From Fasciola hepatica (lineage: Eukaryota; Platyhelminthes; Trematoda; Plagiorchiida; Fasciolidae), in NCBI GenBank assembly GCA_948099385.1, contig CANUEZ040000191.1, positions 372,001 through 436,000 of the forward strand: a stretch of DNA of 64,000 nt, written 5' to 3'. The translations under genes were made by a program, and so were the position numbers. Shown piece after piece: positions 1 to 12,914 of the stretch. How positions within the stretch are numbered: position 1 is the stretch's first letter; each line of letters opens with the position of its first letter. The notes below the pieces were generated by a model. It was given only the letters and a program-made list of their open reading frames with translations. It did no database searches and had not been told where the DNA came from.

Positions 1-239
1 GCACATGGACAGTACCCACACGGGGACACGAACAAGGGTTGGGGTGAACGAATGTCAGTCGAACACCCAAACCACAAGGCTATCCGATATGGGTCTGAAC
101 GCTTTGTTCAACATATACAATACATGATATAGCACATTCCCCAAATTGGCTTCGGCTTTCGCTTTCGCTTTGAACGGTAACAACCAAATTCTCGCACACC
201 GATCCAATCCTATGTTCCATCACTTCTCTATTTATGGGC
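1..239 (+). repeat. partial satellite monomer at the left edge
   Basis: The window opens inside a monomer, at GCACATGGACAG, so about 184 bases of this monomer lie to the left. It carries the private change CAGTACCC where most copies read CAGAGCCC, and CACATTCCCC where most read CACAATCCCC. The array continues beyond this edge. Confidence 0.95.
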
Positions 240-320
240 CTAAAAAAAACCAAGGCATTCACCTATGTAAAATCCACACAGATTTCTCATACATAGCAAA
301 AGACCAGTAGCACAGTAGAT
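240..320 (+). repeat. rare monomer haplotype with AAAAGACCAG (copy 1)
   Basis: The first 80 bases of this monomer differ from the consensus at many linked sites: a run of eight A after CCT, CACCTATGTAAAATCC in place of CCCTTATGAACAATCC, ATTTCTCATACATAG, and AAAAGACCAG in place of AATAGAGCAG. The same linked set returns at 1933 and 2780, and a diverged form at 62855. The rest of the monomer is ordinary, so the haplotype is a segment, not a whole distinct monomer. Confidence 0.85.
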
Positions 321-1177
321 TTGTATAATATGATTCTCCATGCAGCTTGAACACTGAACTGACCATTGAAAATTATGGAAGCACTGTACAGCTGTTTGAT
401 CCGCTAAGGGAATCATGAGCATTGCACATGGACAGAGCCCAAACGGGGACACGAACAAGGGTTGGGGTGAACGATTGTCAGTCGAACACCCAAACTACAA
501 GGCTATCCGATATGGGTCTGAACGCTTTGTTCAACATATACAATACATGATATAGCACAATCCCCAAATTGGCTTCGGCTTTCGCTTTCGCTTTGAACGG
601 TAACAACCATATTCTCGCACACCGATCCAATCGCATGTTCCATCACATCTCTATTTATGGGCCTAAGTAAAACCAAGGCATTCCCTTAAGAACAATTCCT
701 ACAGATTGCTCATAAAATGCAATAGAGCAGTAGCAGAGTAGATTTGTATAATGCGATTCTACATTGCGCTTGACCACGGAACTGACCATTGAAAATGATG
801 GAAGCACTGTACAGCTGTTTGATCCGCTAAGGGAATCATGAGCATTGCACATGGACAGAGCCCACACGGGGACACGAACAAGGGTTGGGGTGAACGATTG
901 TCAGTCGAACACCCAAACCACAAGGCTATCCGATATGGGTCTCAACGCTTTGTTCAACATATAAAATACATGATATAGCACAATCCCCAAATTGGCTTCG
1001 GCTTTCGCGTTCGCTTTGAACGGTAACAACCAAATTCTCGCACACCGATCCAATCCCATGATCCATCACTTCTCTATTTATGGGCCTAAGTAAAACCAAG
1101 GCTTTCCCTTATGAACAATCCACACGGATTGCTCATACAATGCAATAGAGCAGTAGCAGAGTAGATTTGTATAATGC

Positions 1178-2024
1178 GATTCTCCATGCAGCTTGAACAC
1201 TGAACTGACCATTGAAAATTATGGAAGCACTGTACAGCTGTTTGATCCGCTAAGGGAATCATGAGTATTGCACATGGACAGAACCCACACGGGGACACGA
1301 ACAAGGGTTGGGGTGAACGATTGTCAGTCGAACACCCAAACCACAAGGCTATCCGATATGGGTCTCAACGCTTTGTTCAATATATACACTACATGATATA
1401 GCACAATCCCCAAATTGGCTTCGGCTTTCGCTTTCGCTTTGAACGGTAACAACCAAATTCTCGCACACCGATCCAATCCCATGTTCCATCACTTCTCTAT
1501 TTATAGGCCTAAGTAAAACCAAGGCATTCCCTTATGAACAATCCACACAGATTGCTCATACAATGCAATAGAGCAGTAGCAGAGTAGATTTGTATAATAT
1601 GATTCTCCATGAAGCTTGAACACTGAACTGACCATTGAAAATTATGGAAGCACTGTACAGCTGTTTGATCCGATAAAGGAACTCATGAGCTTTGAAAATG
1701 GACAGAGCCCACACGGGGACACGAACAAGGGTTGGGGTGAACGAATGTCAGTCGAACACCCAAACCACAAGGCTATCCGATATGGGTCTCAACGCTTTGT
1801 TCAACATATACACTACATGATATAGCACAATCTCTAAATTGGCTTCGCCTTTCGCATTCGCTTTGAACGGTAACAACCAAATTCTCGCACACCGATCCAA
1901 TCCTATGTTCCATCACTTCTCTATTTATGGGCCTAAAAAAAACCAAGGCATTCACCTATGTAAAATCCACACAGATTTCTCATACATAGCAAAAGACCAG
2001 TAGCACAGTAGATTTGTATAATAT
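1178..2024 (+). repeat. two-monomer duplication, copy 1 (847-base unit)
   Basis: This unit shares a private chain of variants with the following 847 bases: ATGAGTATTGC with CAGAACCC, TTCAATATATACAC, then CCATGAAGC, CCGATAAAGGAACTCATGAG with GAAAATGG, CAATCTCTAAATTGG, CGCCTTTCGCATTCG, and the start of the rare AAAAGACCAG haplotype. The extra C in AACTCATGAG makes the middle monomer 424 bases. The left breakpoint lies just after GCG at 1175-1177, which is ATA in the second copy. Only a few substitutions separate the two copies. Confidence 0.85.
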
Positions 2025-2871
2025 GATTCTCCATGCAGCTTGAACACTGAACTGACCATTGAAAATTATGGAAGCACTGTACAGCTGTTTGATCCGCTAA
2101 GGGAATCATGAGTATTGCACATGGACAGAACCCACACGGGGACACGAACAAGGGTTGGGGTGAACGATTGTCAGTCGAACACCCAAACCACAAGGCTATC
2201 CGATATGGGTCTCAACGCTTTGTTCAATATATACACTACATGATATAGCACAATCCCCAAATTGGCTTCGGCTTTCGCTTTCGCTTTGAACGGTAACAAC
2301 CAAATTCTCGCACACCGATCCAATCCCATGTTCCATCACTTCTCTATTTATAGGCCTAAGTAAAACCAAGGCATTCCCTTATGAACAATCCACACAGATT
2401 GCTCATACAATGCAATAGAGCAGTAGCAGAGTAGATTTGTATAATATGATTCTCCATGAAGCTTGAACACTGAACTGACCATTGAAAATTATGGAAGCAC
2501 TGTACAGCTGTTTGATCCGATAAAGGAACTCATGAGCTTTGAAAATGGACAGAGCCCACACGGGGACACGAACAAGGGTTGGGGTGAACGAATGTCAGTC
2601 GAACACCCAAACCACAAGGCTATCCCATATGGGTCTGAACGCTTTGTTCAACATATACACTACATGATATAGCACAATCTCTAAATTGGCTTCGCCTTTC
2701 GCATTCGCTTTGAACGGTAACAACCAAATTCTCGCACACCGATCCAATCCTATGTTCCATCACTTCTCTATTTATGGGCCTAAAAAAACCAAGGCATTCA
2801 CCTATGTAAAATCCACACAGATTTCTCATACATAGCAAAAGACCAGTAGCACAGTAGATTTGTATAATATG
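2025..2871 (+). repeat. two-monomer duplication, copy 2 (847-base unit)
   Basis: It repeats the variant chain of the previous 847 bases in the same order. Differences include CCCATATGGGTCTGAACG for CCGATATGGGTCTCAACG, and a seven-A instead of eight-A run after CCT near 2781. Similarity stops near 2910, where GAAAATGATGG replaces GAAAATTATGG. The duplicate is therefore close to exactly two units long and probably recent. Confidence 0.85.
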
Positions 2872-5732
2872 ATTCTCCATGCAGCTTGAACACTGAACTG
2901 ACCATTGAAAATGATGGAAGCACTGTACAGCTGTTTGATCCGCTAAGGGAATCATGAGCATTGCACATGGACAGAGCCCACACGGGCACACGAACAAGGG
3001 TTGGGGTGAACGAATGTCAGTCGAACACCCAAACCACAAGGCTATCCGATATGGGTCTGAACGCTTTGTTCAACATATACACTACATGATATAGCACATT
3101 CCCCAAATTGGCTTCGGCTTTCGCTTTGGCTTTGAAAGGTAACAACCAAATTCTCGCACGCCGATCCAATCCTATGTTCCATCACTTCTCTATTTATGGG
3201 CCTAAGTAAAACCAAGGCATTCCCTTATGAACAATCCACACAGATTGCTCATACAATGCAATAGAGCAGTAGCAGAGTAGATTTGTATAATATGATTCTC
3301 CATGCAGCTTGACCACGGAACTGACCATTGAAAATTAGGAATCACCGTACAGCTGTTTGATCCGCTAAGGGAATCATGTGCATTGCACATGGACAGAGCC
3401 CACACGGGGACACGAACAAGGGTTGGGGTGAACGAATGTCAGTCGAACACCCAAACCACAAGGCTATCCCATATGGGTCTCAACGCTTTGTTCAACATAT
3501 ACACTACATGATATAGCACAATCCCCAAATTGGCTTCGGCTTTCGCTTTCGCTTTCAACGGTAACAACCAAATACTCGCACACCGATCCAATCCTTTGTT
3601 CCATCACTTCTCTATTTATGGGCCTAAAAATCCAAGGCATTCCCTTATGAACAATCCCCACAGATTGCTCATACAATGCAATAGAGCAGTAGCAGAGTAG
3701 ATTTGTATAATATGATTCTCCATGCAGCTTGACCACGGAACTGACCTTTGAAAATGATGGAAGCACTGTACAGCTGTTTGATCCGCTAAGGGAATCATGA
3801 GCATTGCACATGGACAGAGCCCACACGGGGACACGAACAAGGGTTGGGGTGAACGAATGTCAGTCGAACACCCAAATCACAAGGCTATCCGATATGGGTC
3901 TGAACGCTTTGTTCAACATATACAATACATGATAAAGCACAATCCCCAAATTGGCTTCGGCTTTCGCTTTGGCTTTGAACGGTAACAACCAAATTCTCGC
4001 ACACCGATCCAATCCTATGTTCCATCACTTCTCTATTTATGGGCCTAAGTAAAACCAAGGCATTCCCTTATGAACAATCCACACAGATTGCTCATACAAT
4101 GCAATAGAGCAGTAGCAGAGTAGATTTGTATAATATGATTCTCCATGCAGCTTGAACACTGAACTGACCATTGAAAATTATGGAAGCACTGTACAGCTGT
4201 TTGATCCGCTTAGGGACTCGTGAGCTTTGCATATGGACAGAGCCCACACGGGGACACGAACACGTGTTGGGGTGAACGAATGTCAGTCGAACACCCAAAC
4301 CACAAGACTATCCCATATGGGTCTCAACGCTTTGTTCAACATATACAATACATGATATAGCACAATCCCCAAATTGGCTTCGGCTTTCGCTTTCGCTTTG
4401 AACGGTAACAACCAAATTCTCGCACACCGATCCAATCCTATGTTCCATCACTTCTCTATTTATGGGCCTAAGTAAAACCAAGGCATTCCCTTATGAACAA
4501 TCCACACAGATTGCTCATACAATGCAATAGAGCAGTAGCAGAGTAGATTTGTATTATATGATTCTCCATGCAGCTTGACCACGGAACTGACCATTGAAAA
4601 TTAGGGATCACTGTACAGCTGTTTGATCCGCTAAGAGAATCATGTGCATTGCACATGGACAGAGCCCACACGGGGACACGAACAAGGGTTGGGGTGAACG
4701 ATTGTCAGTCCAACACCCAAACCACAAGGCTATCCGATATGGGTCTCAACGCTTTGTTCAACATATACACTACATGATATAGCACAATCCCCAAATTGGC
4801 TTCGGCTTTCGCTTTCGCTTTCAACGGTAACAACCAAATTCTCGCACACCGATCCAATCCCATGTTCCATCATTTCTATATCTATGGGCCTAAAAATCCA
4901 AGGCATTTACTTATGAACAATCCCCACAGATTGCTCATACAATGCAATAGAGCAGTAGCAGAGTAGATTTGTATAATATGATTCTCCATGCAGCTTGACC
5001 ACGGAACTGACCATTCAAAATGATGGGAGCACTGTACAGCTGTTTGATCCGCTAAGGGAATCATGAGCATTGCACATGGACAGAGCCCACACGGGGACAC
5101 GAACAAGGGTTGGGGTGAACGAACGTCAGTCGAACACCCAAACCACAATGCTATAAGATATGGGTCTCAACGCTTTGTTCAACATATACACCACATGATT
5201 TAGCAGTTTACCGATATTAGCTTCGGCTTTCGCTTTCGCTTTGAACGGTAACAAACGAATTCTCGCACACCGATCCAATCCTATGTTCCATCACTTCTCT
5301 ATTTATGGGCCTAAGTAAATCCAAGTCATTCCCTGATGAACAATCCACACAGATTGCTCATACAATGCGATAGAGCAGTAGCAGAGTAGATTTGTATAAT
5401 ATGATTCCCCATGCAGCTTGAACACTGAGCTGACCATTGAAAATTAGGAATCACTGTACTGCTGTTTGAACCGCTAAGGGAATCATGAGCATTGCACATG
5501 GACAGAGCCCACACGGGGACACGAACAAGGGTTGGGGTGAACGAATGTCAGTCGAACACCCAAACCACAAGGCTATCCGATATGGGTCTCAACGCTTTGT
5601 TCAACATATACACCACATGATTTAGCAGTTTCCCGAAATTGGCTTCGGCTTTCGCTTTCGCTTTGAACGGTAACAACCAAATTCTCGCACACCGATCCAA
5701 TCCTATGTTCCATCACTTCTCTATTTATGGGC
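2872..5732 (+). repeat. mixed satellite monomers without clear higher-order period
   Basis: Seven monomers (anchors 2780, 3202, 3624, 4045, 4468, 4890, 5311) lie here. They alternate between the GAACACTG and GACCACGG subfamilies. Private features are the shortened CCTAAAAATCC at 3624 and 4890, TTAGGAATCAC or TTAGGGATCAC (one base deleted from the usual TTATGGAAGCAC), and near 5213-5635 the run TGATTTAGCAGTTTACCG or TTTCCCG in place of TGATATAGCACAATCCCC. No adjacent block copies another along its whole length. Confidence 0.8.
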
Positions 5733-8267
5733 CTAAAAAAACCAAGGCATTCCCTTATGAACAATCCACACAGATTGCTCATACAATGCAATAGAGCAGT
5801 AGCAGAGTAGATTTGTATAATATGATTCTCCATGCAGCTTGACCACGGAACTGACCATTGAAAATTAGGAATCACAGTACAGCGGTTTGATCCGCTTAGG
5901 GACTCGTGAGCTTTGCACATGGACAGAGCCCACACGGGGACACGAACAAGGGTTGGGGTGAACGAATGTCAGTCGAACACCCAAACCACAAGGCTATCCG
6001 ATATGGGTCTCAACGCTTTGTTCAACATATACACTACATGATATAGCACAATCCCCAAATTGGCTTCGGCTTTCGCTTTCGCTTTGAACGGTAACAACCA
6101 AATTCTCGCACACCGATCCAATCCTGTGTTCCATCACTTCGCTATTTATGGGCCTATATAAAACCAAGGCATTCACTTATGAACAATCCACACAGATTGC
6201 TCATACAATGCAATAGAGCAGTAGCAGAGTAGATTTGTATAATATGATTCTCCATGCAGCTTGACCACGGAACTGACCATTGAAAATGATGGAAGCACTG
6301 TACAGCTATTTGATCCGCTAAGGGAATCATGAGCATTGCACATGGACAGAGCCCACACGGGGACACGAACAAGGTTTTGGATGAACGATTGTTAGTCGAA
6401 CACCCAAACCACAAGGCTATCCGATATGGGTCTCAACGCTTTGTTCAACATATACAATACATGATATAGCACAATCCCCAAATTGGCTTCGGCTTTCGCT
6501 TTCGCTTTGAACGGTAACAACCAAATTCTCGCACACCGATCCAATCCCATGTTCCATCACTTCTCTATTTATGGGCCTAAGTAAAACCAAGGCATTCCCT
6601 TATGAACAATCCACACAGATTGCTCATACAATGCAATAGAGCAGTAGCAGAGTAGATTTGTATAATATGATTCTCCATGCAGCTTGACCACGGAACTGAC
6701 CATTGAAAATTATGGAAGCACTGTACAGCTGTTTGATCCGCTAAGGGAATCATGAGCTTTGCACATGGACAGAGCCCACACGGGGACACGAACAAGGGTT
6801 GGGGTGAACGAATGTCAGTCGAACACCCAAACCACAAGGCTATCCGATATGGGTCTCAACGCTTTGTTCAACATATACACTACATGATATAGCACAATCC
6901 CCAAATTGGCTTCGGCTTTCGCTTTCGCTTTCAACGGGAACAAGCAAATTCTCGCACACCGATCCAATCCTATGTTCCATCACTTCTCTATTTATGGGCC
7001 TAAGTAAAACCAAGGCATTCCCTTATGAACAATCCACACAGACTGCTCATACAATGCAATAGAGCAGTAGCAGAGTAGATTTGAATAATATGATTCTCCA
7101 TGCAGCTTGACCACGGAACTGAACATTGAAAATTAGGAATCACTGTACAGCTGTTTGATCCGCTAAGGGAATCATGAGCATTGCACATGGACAGAGCCCA
7201 CACGGGGACACGAACAAGGGTTGGGGTGAACGAATGTCAGTCGAACACCCAAACCACAAGGCTATCCCATATGGGTCTCAACGCTTTGTTCAAGATATAC
7301 AATACATGATATAGCACAATCCCCAAATTGGCTTCGACTTTCGCTTTCGCTTTGAACGGTAACAACCAAATTCTCGCACACCGATCGAATCCTATGTTCC
7401 ATCACTTCTCTATTTATGGGCCTAAGTAAAACCAAGGCATTCCCTTATGAACAATTCACACAGATTGCTCATACAATGCAATAGAGCAGTAGCAGAGTAG
7501 ATTTGTATAATATGATTCTCCATGCAGCTTGAACACTGAACTGACCATTGAGAATGATAGATGCACTGTACAGCTGTTTGATGCGCTAAGGGAATCATGA
7601 GCATTGCACATGGACAGAGCCCATTCGGGGACACGAACAAGGGTTGGGGTGAACGATTGTCAGTCGAACACCCAAACCACAAGGCTATCCGATATGGGTT
7701 TCATCGCATTGTGCAACATATACACTACATGAAATAGCACAATCCCCAAATTGGCTTCGCCTTTCGCTTTGACTTTGTACGGTAACAACCAAATTCTCGC
7801 ACACCGATCCAATCCCATGTTCCATAATTTCTCTATTTATGGGCACAAAATATACCAAAGCATTCCCTTATGAACAATCCACACAGATTGCTCATACAAT
7901 GCAATAGAGCAGTAGCAGAGTAGATTTGTATAATATGATTCTCCATGCAGATTGACCACGGAAATGACCATGGAAAATTATGGAAGCACTGTACAGCTGT
8001 TTGATCCGCTAAGGGAATCATGAGCATTGCACATGGACAGAGCCCACACGGGGACACGAACAAGGGTTGGGGTGAACGAATGTCAGTGGGACACCCAAAC
8101 CACAAGGCTATCAGATATGGGTCTCAACGCTTTGTTCAACATATACAATACATGATATAGCACAATCCCCAAATTGGCTTCCGCTTTCGCTTTCGCTTTG
8201 AACGGTAACAACCAAATTCTCGCACACCGATCCAATCCTATGTTCCATCACTTCTCTATTTATGGGC
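5733..8267 (+). repeat. six-monomer higher-order repeat, copy 1 (a-b-c-d-e-f, 2535 bases)
   Basis: Monomers start at 5733 (a), 6154 (b), 6577 (c), 7000 (d), 7422 (e) and 7845 (f). Diagnostic variants are: a, seven A after CCT and AGTACAGCGGTTTG with GGGACTCGTGAGC; b, CCTATATAAAACC and CAAGGTTTTGGATG; c, TTTCAACGGGAACAAGC; d, GATTTGAATAATATG with GAACATTGAAAATTAGG; e, GAGAATGATAGATGC and CATTCGGGGAC; f, GGGCACAAAATATACC and GTGGGACACCC. The whole order returns 2535 bases later. The block starts abruptly: the monomer before it (5311) is not an f. Confidence 0.93.
6923..6939 (+). other. CENP-B-box-like motif, best match (c monomer, copy 1)
   Basis: The 17 bases read TTTCGCTTTCAACGGGA. Against the mammalian CENP-B box core NTTCGNNNNANNCGGGN, eight of the nine fixed positions match; the single mismatch is C for A at position 10. 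The common form in the array, TTTCGCTTTGAACGGTA, matches seven. CENP-B binding in this organism is not implied; the resemblance could be chance. Confidence 0.45.
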
Positions 8268-10802
8268 CTAAAAAAACCAAGGCATTCCCTTATGAACAAT
8301 CCACACAGATTGCTCATACAATGCAATAGAGCAGTAGCAGAGTAGATTTGTATAATATGATTCTCCATGCAGCTTGACCACGGAACTGACCATTGAAAAT
8401 TAGGAATCACAGTACAGCGGTTTGATCCGCTTAGGGACTCGTGAGCTTTGCACATGGACAGAGCCCACACGGGGACACGAACAAGGGTTGGGGTGAACGA
8501 ATGTCAGTCGAACACCCAAACCACAAGGCTATCCGATATGGGTCTCAACGCTTTGTTCAACATATACACTACATGATATAGCACAATCCCCAAATTGGCT
8601 TCGGCTTTCGCTTTCGCTTTGAACGGTAACAACCAAATTCTCGCACACCGATCCAATCCTGTGTTCCATCACTTCGCTATTTATGGGCCTATATAAAACC
8701 AAGGCATTCACTTATGAACAATCCACACAGATTGCTCATACAATGCAATAGAGCAGTAGCAGAGTAGATTTGTATAATATGATTCTCCATGCAGCTTGAC
8801 CACGGAACTGACCATTGAAAATGATGGAAGCACTGTACAGCTATTTGATCCGCTAAGGGAATCATGAGCATTGCACATGGACAGAGCCCACACGGGGACA
8901 CGAACAAGGTTTTGGATGAACGATTGTTAGTCGAACACCCAAACCACAAGGCTATCCCATTTGGGTCTGAAAGCTTTGTTCAACATATACAATACATGAT
9001 ATAGCACAATCCCCAAATTGGCTTCGGCTTTCGCTTTCGCTTTGAACGGTAACAACCAAATTCTCGCACACCGATCCAATCCCATGTTCCATCACTTCTC
9101 TATTTATAGGCCTAAGTAAAACCAAGGCATTCCCTTATGAACAATCCACACAGATTGCTCATACAATGCAATAGAGCAGTAGCAGAGTAGATTTGTATAA
9201 TATGATTCTCCATGCAGCTTGACCACGGAACTGACCATTGAAAATTATGGAAGCACTGTACAGCTGTTTGATCCGCTAAGGGAATCATGAGCTTTGCACA
9301 TGGACAGAGCCCACACGGGGACACGAACAAGGGTTGGGGTGAACGAATGTCAGTCGAACACCCAAACCACAAGGCTATCCGATATGGGTCTCAACGCTTT
9401 GTTCAACATATACACTACATGATATAGCACAATCCCCAAATTGGCTTCGGCTTTCGCTTTCGCTTTCAACGGGAACAAGCAAATTCTCGCACACCGATCC
9501 AATCCTATGTTCCATCACTTCTCTATTTATGGGCCTAAGTAAAACCAAGGCATTCCCTTATGAACAATCCACACAGACTGCTCATACAATGCAATAGAGC
9601 AGTAGCAGAGTAGATTTGAATAATATGATTCTCCATGCAGCTTGACCACGGAACTGAACATTGAAAATTAGGAATCACTGTACAGCTGTTTGATCCGCTA
9701 AGGGAATCATGAGCATTGCACATGGACAGAGCCCACACGGGGACACGAACAAGGGTTGGGGTGAACGAATGTCAGTCGAACACCCAAACCACAAGGCTAT
9801 CCCATATGGGTCTCAACGCTTTGTTCAAGATATACAATACATGATATAGCACAATCCCCAAATTGGCTTCGACTTTCGCTTTCGCTTTGAACGGTAACAA
9901 CCAAATTCTCGCACACCGATCGAATCCTATGTTCCATCACTTCTCTATTTATGGGCCTAAGTAAAACCAAGGCATTCCCTTATGAACAATTCACACAGAT
10001 TGCTCATACAATGCAATAGAGCAGTAGCAGAGTAGATTTGTATAATATGATTCTCCATGCAGCTTGAACACTGAACTGACCATTGAGAATGATAGATGCA
10101 CTGTACAGCTGTTTGATGCGCTAAGGGAATCATGAGCATTGCACATGGACAGAGCCCATTCGGGGACACGAACAAGGGTTGGGGTGAACGATTGTCAGTC
10201 GAACACCCAAACCACAAGGCTATCCGATATGGGTCTCATCGCATTGTGCAACATATACACTACATGAAATAGCACAATCCCCAAATTGGCTTCGCCTTTC
10301 GCTTTGACTTTGTACGGTAACAACCAAATTCTCGCACACCGATCCAATCCCATGTTCCATAATTTCTCTATTTATGGGCACAAAATATACCAAAGCATTC
10401 CCTTATGAACAATCCACACAGATTGCTCATACAATGCAATAGAGCAGTAGCAGAGTAGATTTGTATAATATGATTCTCCATGCAGATTGACCACGGAAAT
10501 GACCATGGAAAATTATGGAAGCACTGTACAGCTGTTTGATCCGCTAAGGGAATCATGAGCATTGCACATGGACAGAGCCCACACGGGGACACGAACAAGG
10601 GTTGGGGTGAACGAATGTCAGTGGGACACCCAAACCACAAGGCTATCAGATATGGGTCTCAACGCTTTGTTCAACATATACAATACATGATATAGCACAA
10701 TCCCCAAATTGGCTTCCGCTTTCGCTTTCGCTTTGAACGGTAACAACCAAATTCTCGCACACCGATCCAATCCTATGTTCCATCACTTCTCTATTTATGG
10801 GC
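8268..10802 (+). repeat. six-monomer higher-order repeat, copy 2 (2535 bases)
   Basis: Monomers a to f start at 8268, 8689, 9112, 9535, 9957 and 10380, each offset by 2535 from copy 1 with the same diagnostic variants. Few differences are visible. The b/c junction reads CCCATTTGGGTCTGAAAGC here but CCGATATGGGTCTCAACGC in copy 1, and TTTATAGGCC replaces TTTATGGGCC near 9107. Copies 1 and 2 share CAGACTGCTC (d), CGATCGAATCC (e) and TTTGTACGG (f), which copy 3 lacks. Confidence 0.93.
9458..9474 (+). other. CENP-B-box-like motif, best match (c monomer, copy 2)
   Basis: Same sequence as at 6923-6939, at the equivalent place in the second six-monomer repeat. Eight of nine fixed core positions match. 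Confidence 0.45.
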
Positions 10803-11223
10803 CTAAAAAAACCAAGGCATTCCCTTATGAACAATCCACACAGATTGCTCATACAATGCAATAGAGCAGTAGCAGAGTAGATTTGTATAATATGATTCTC
10901 CATGCAGCTTGACCACGGAACTGACCATTGAAAATTAGGAATCACAGTACAGCGGTTTGATCCGCTTAGGGACTCGTGAGCTTTGCACATGGACAGAGCC
11001 CACACGGGGACACGAACAAGGTTTTGGATGAACGATTGTTAGTCGAACACCCAAACCACAAGGCTATCCCATTTGGGTCTGAACGCTTTGTTCAACATAT
11101 ACAATACATGATATAGCACAATCCCCAAATTGGCTTCGGCTTTCGCTTTCGCTTTGAACGGTAACAACCAAATTCTCGCACACCGATCCAATCCCATGTT
11201 CCATCACTTCTCTATTTATGGGC
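10803..11223 (+). repeat. hybrid a/b monomer, crossover product
   Basis: The left part has the a-type markers (seven A after CCT, AGTACAGCGGTTTG, GGGACTCGTGAGCTTTGC). The right part has the b-type markers (CAAGGTTTTGGATG, GATTGTTAGTCG, CCCATTTGGG). The switch lies between the last a marker near 10985 and the first b marker near 11020, in a stretch where a and b are identical. Its length, 421 bases, stays in register. This is what unequal crossing over between neighbouring a and b monomers would leave. Confidence 0.9.
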
Positions 11224-11569
11224 CTAAGTAAAACCAAGGCATTCCCTTATGAACAATCCACACAGATTGCTCATACAATGCAATAGAGCAGTAGCAGAGT
11301 AGATTTGTATAATATGATTCTCCATGCAGCTTGACCACGGAACTGACCATTGAAAATTATGGAAGCACTGTACAGCTGTTTGATCCGCTAAGGGAATCAT
11401 GAGCTTTGCACATGGACAGAGCCCACACGGGGACACGAACAAGGGTTGGGGTGAACGAATGTCAGTCGAACACCCAAACCACAAGGCTATCCGATATGGG
11501 TCTCAACGCTTTGTTCAACATATACACTACATGATATAGCACAATCCCCAAATTGGCTTCGGCTTTCGC

Positions 11570-11586
11570 TTTCGCTTTCAACGGGA
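11570..11586 (+). other. CENP-B-box-like motif, best match (c monomer, copy 3)
   Basis: Same sequence as at 6923-6939, in the third six-monomer repeat. The c monomers are the only ones in which I saw CGGGA after the hexamer tract. Confidence 0.45.
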
Positions 11587-12914
11587 ACAAGCAAATTCTC
11601 GCACACCGATCCAATCCTATGTTCCATCACTTCTCTATTTATGGGCCTAAGTAAAACCAAGGCATTCCCTTATGAACAATCCACACAGATTGCTCATACA
11701 ATGCAATAGAGCAGTAGCAGAGTAGATTTGAATAATATGATTCTCCATGCAGCTTGACCACGGAACTGAACATTGAAAATTAGGAATCACTGTACAGCTG
11801 TTTGATCCGCTAAGGGAATCATGAGCATTGCACATGGACAGAGCCCACACGGGGACACGAACAAGGGTTGGGGTGAACGAATGTCAGTCGAACACCCAAA
11901 CCACAAGGCTATCCCATATGGGTCTCAACGCTTTGTTCAAGATATACAATACATGATATAGCACAATCCCCAAATTGGCTTCGACTTTCGCTTTCGCTTT
12001 GAACGGTAACAACCAAATTCTCGCACACCGATCCAATCCTATGTTCCATCACTTCTCTATTTATGGGCCTAAGTAAAACCAAGGCATTCCCTTATGAACA
12101 ATTCACACAGATTGCTCATACAATGCAATAGAGCAGTAGCAGAGTAGATTTGTATAATATGATTCTCCATGCAGCTTGAACACTGAACTGACCATTGAGA
12201 ATGATAGATGCACTGTACAGCTGTTTGATGCGCTAAGGGAATCATGAGCATTGCACATGGACAGAGCCCATTCGGGGACACGAACAAGGGTTGGGGTGAA
12301 CGATTGTCAGTCGAACACCCAAACCACAAGGCTATCCGATATGGGTCTCATCGCATTGTGCAACATATACACTACATGAAATAGCACAATCCCCAAATTG
12401 GCTTCGCCTTTCGCTTTGACTTTGAACGGTAACAACCAAATTCTCGCACACCGATCCAATCCCATGTTCCATAATTTCTCTATTTATGGGCACAAAATAT
12501 ACCAAAGCATTCCCTTATGAACAATCCACACAGATTGCTCATACAATGCAATAGAGCAGTAGCAGAGTAGATTTGTATAATATGATTCTCCATGCAGATT
12601 GACCACGGAAATGACCATGGAAAATTATGGAAGCACTGTACAGCTGTTTGATCCGCTAAGGGAATCATGAGCATTGCACATGGACAGAGCCCACACGGGG
12701 ACACGAACAAGGGTTGGGGTGAACGAATGTCAGTGGGACACCCAAACCACAAGGCTATCAGATATGGGTCTCAACGCTTTGTTCAACATATACAATACAT
12801 GATATAGCACAATCCCCAAATTGGCTTCCGCTTTCGCTTTCGCTTTGAACGGTAACAACCAAATTCTCGCACACCGATCCAATCCTATGTTCCATCACTT
12901 CTCTATTTATGGGC

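Larger units (their letters stand above)
10803..12914 (+). repeat. six-monomer higher-order repeat, copy 3 shortened to five (2112 bases)
   Basis: The order is a/b fusion (10803), c (11224), d (11647), e (12069), f (12492). It has lost exactly one unit, by joining the front of a to the back of b. It carries CAGATTGCTC in d, CGATCCAATCC in e and TTTGAACGG in f, all nearer the array consensus than copies 1 and 2. Confidence 0.92.

Noticed and set aside
3121..3150. Isolated changes such as CTTTGAAAGG or CTTTGGC as possible regulatory sites
   Set aside because: They are scattered substitutions seen in single or unrelated monomers and do not form a distinct motif.
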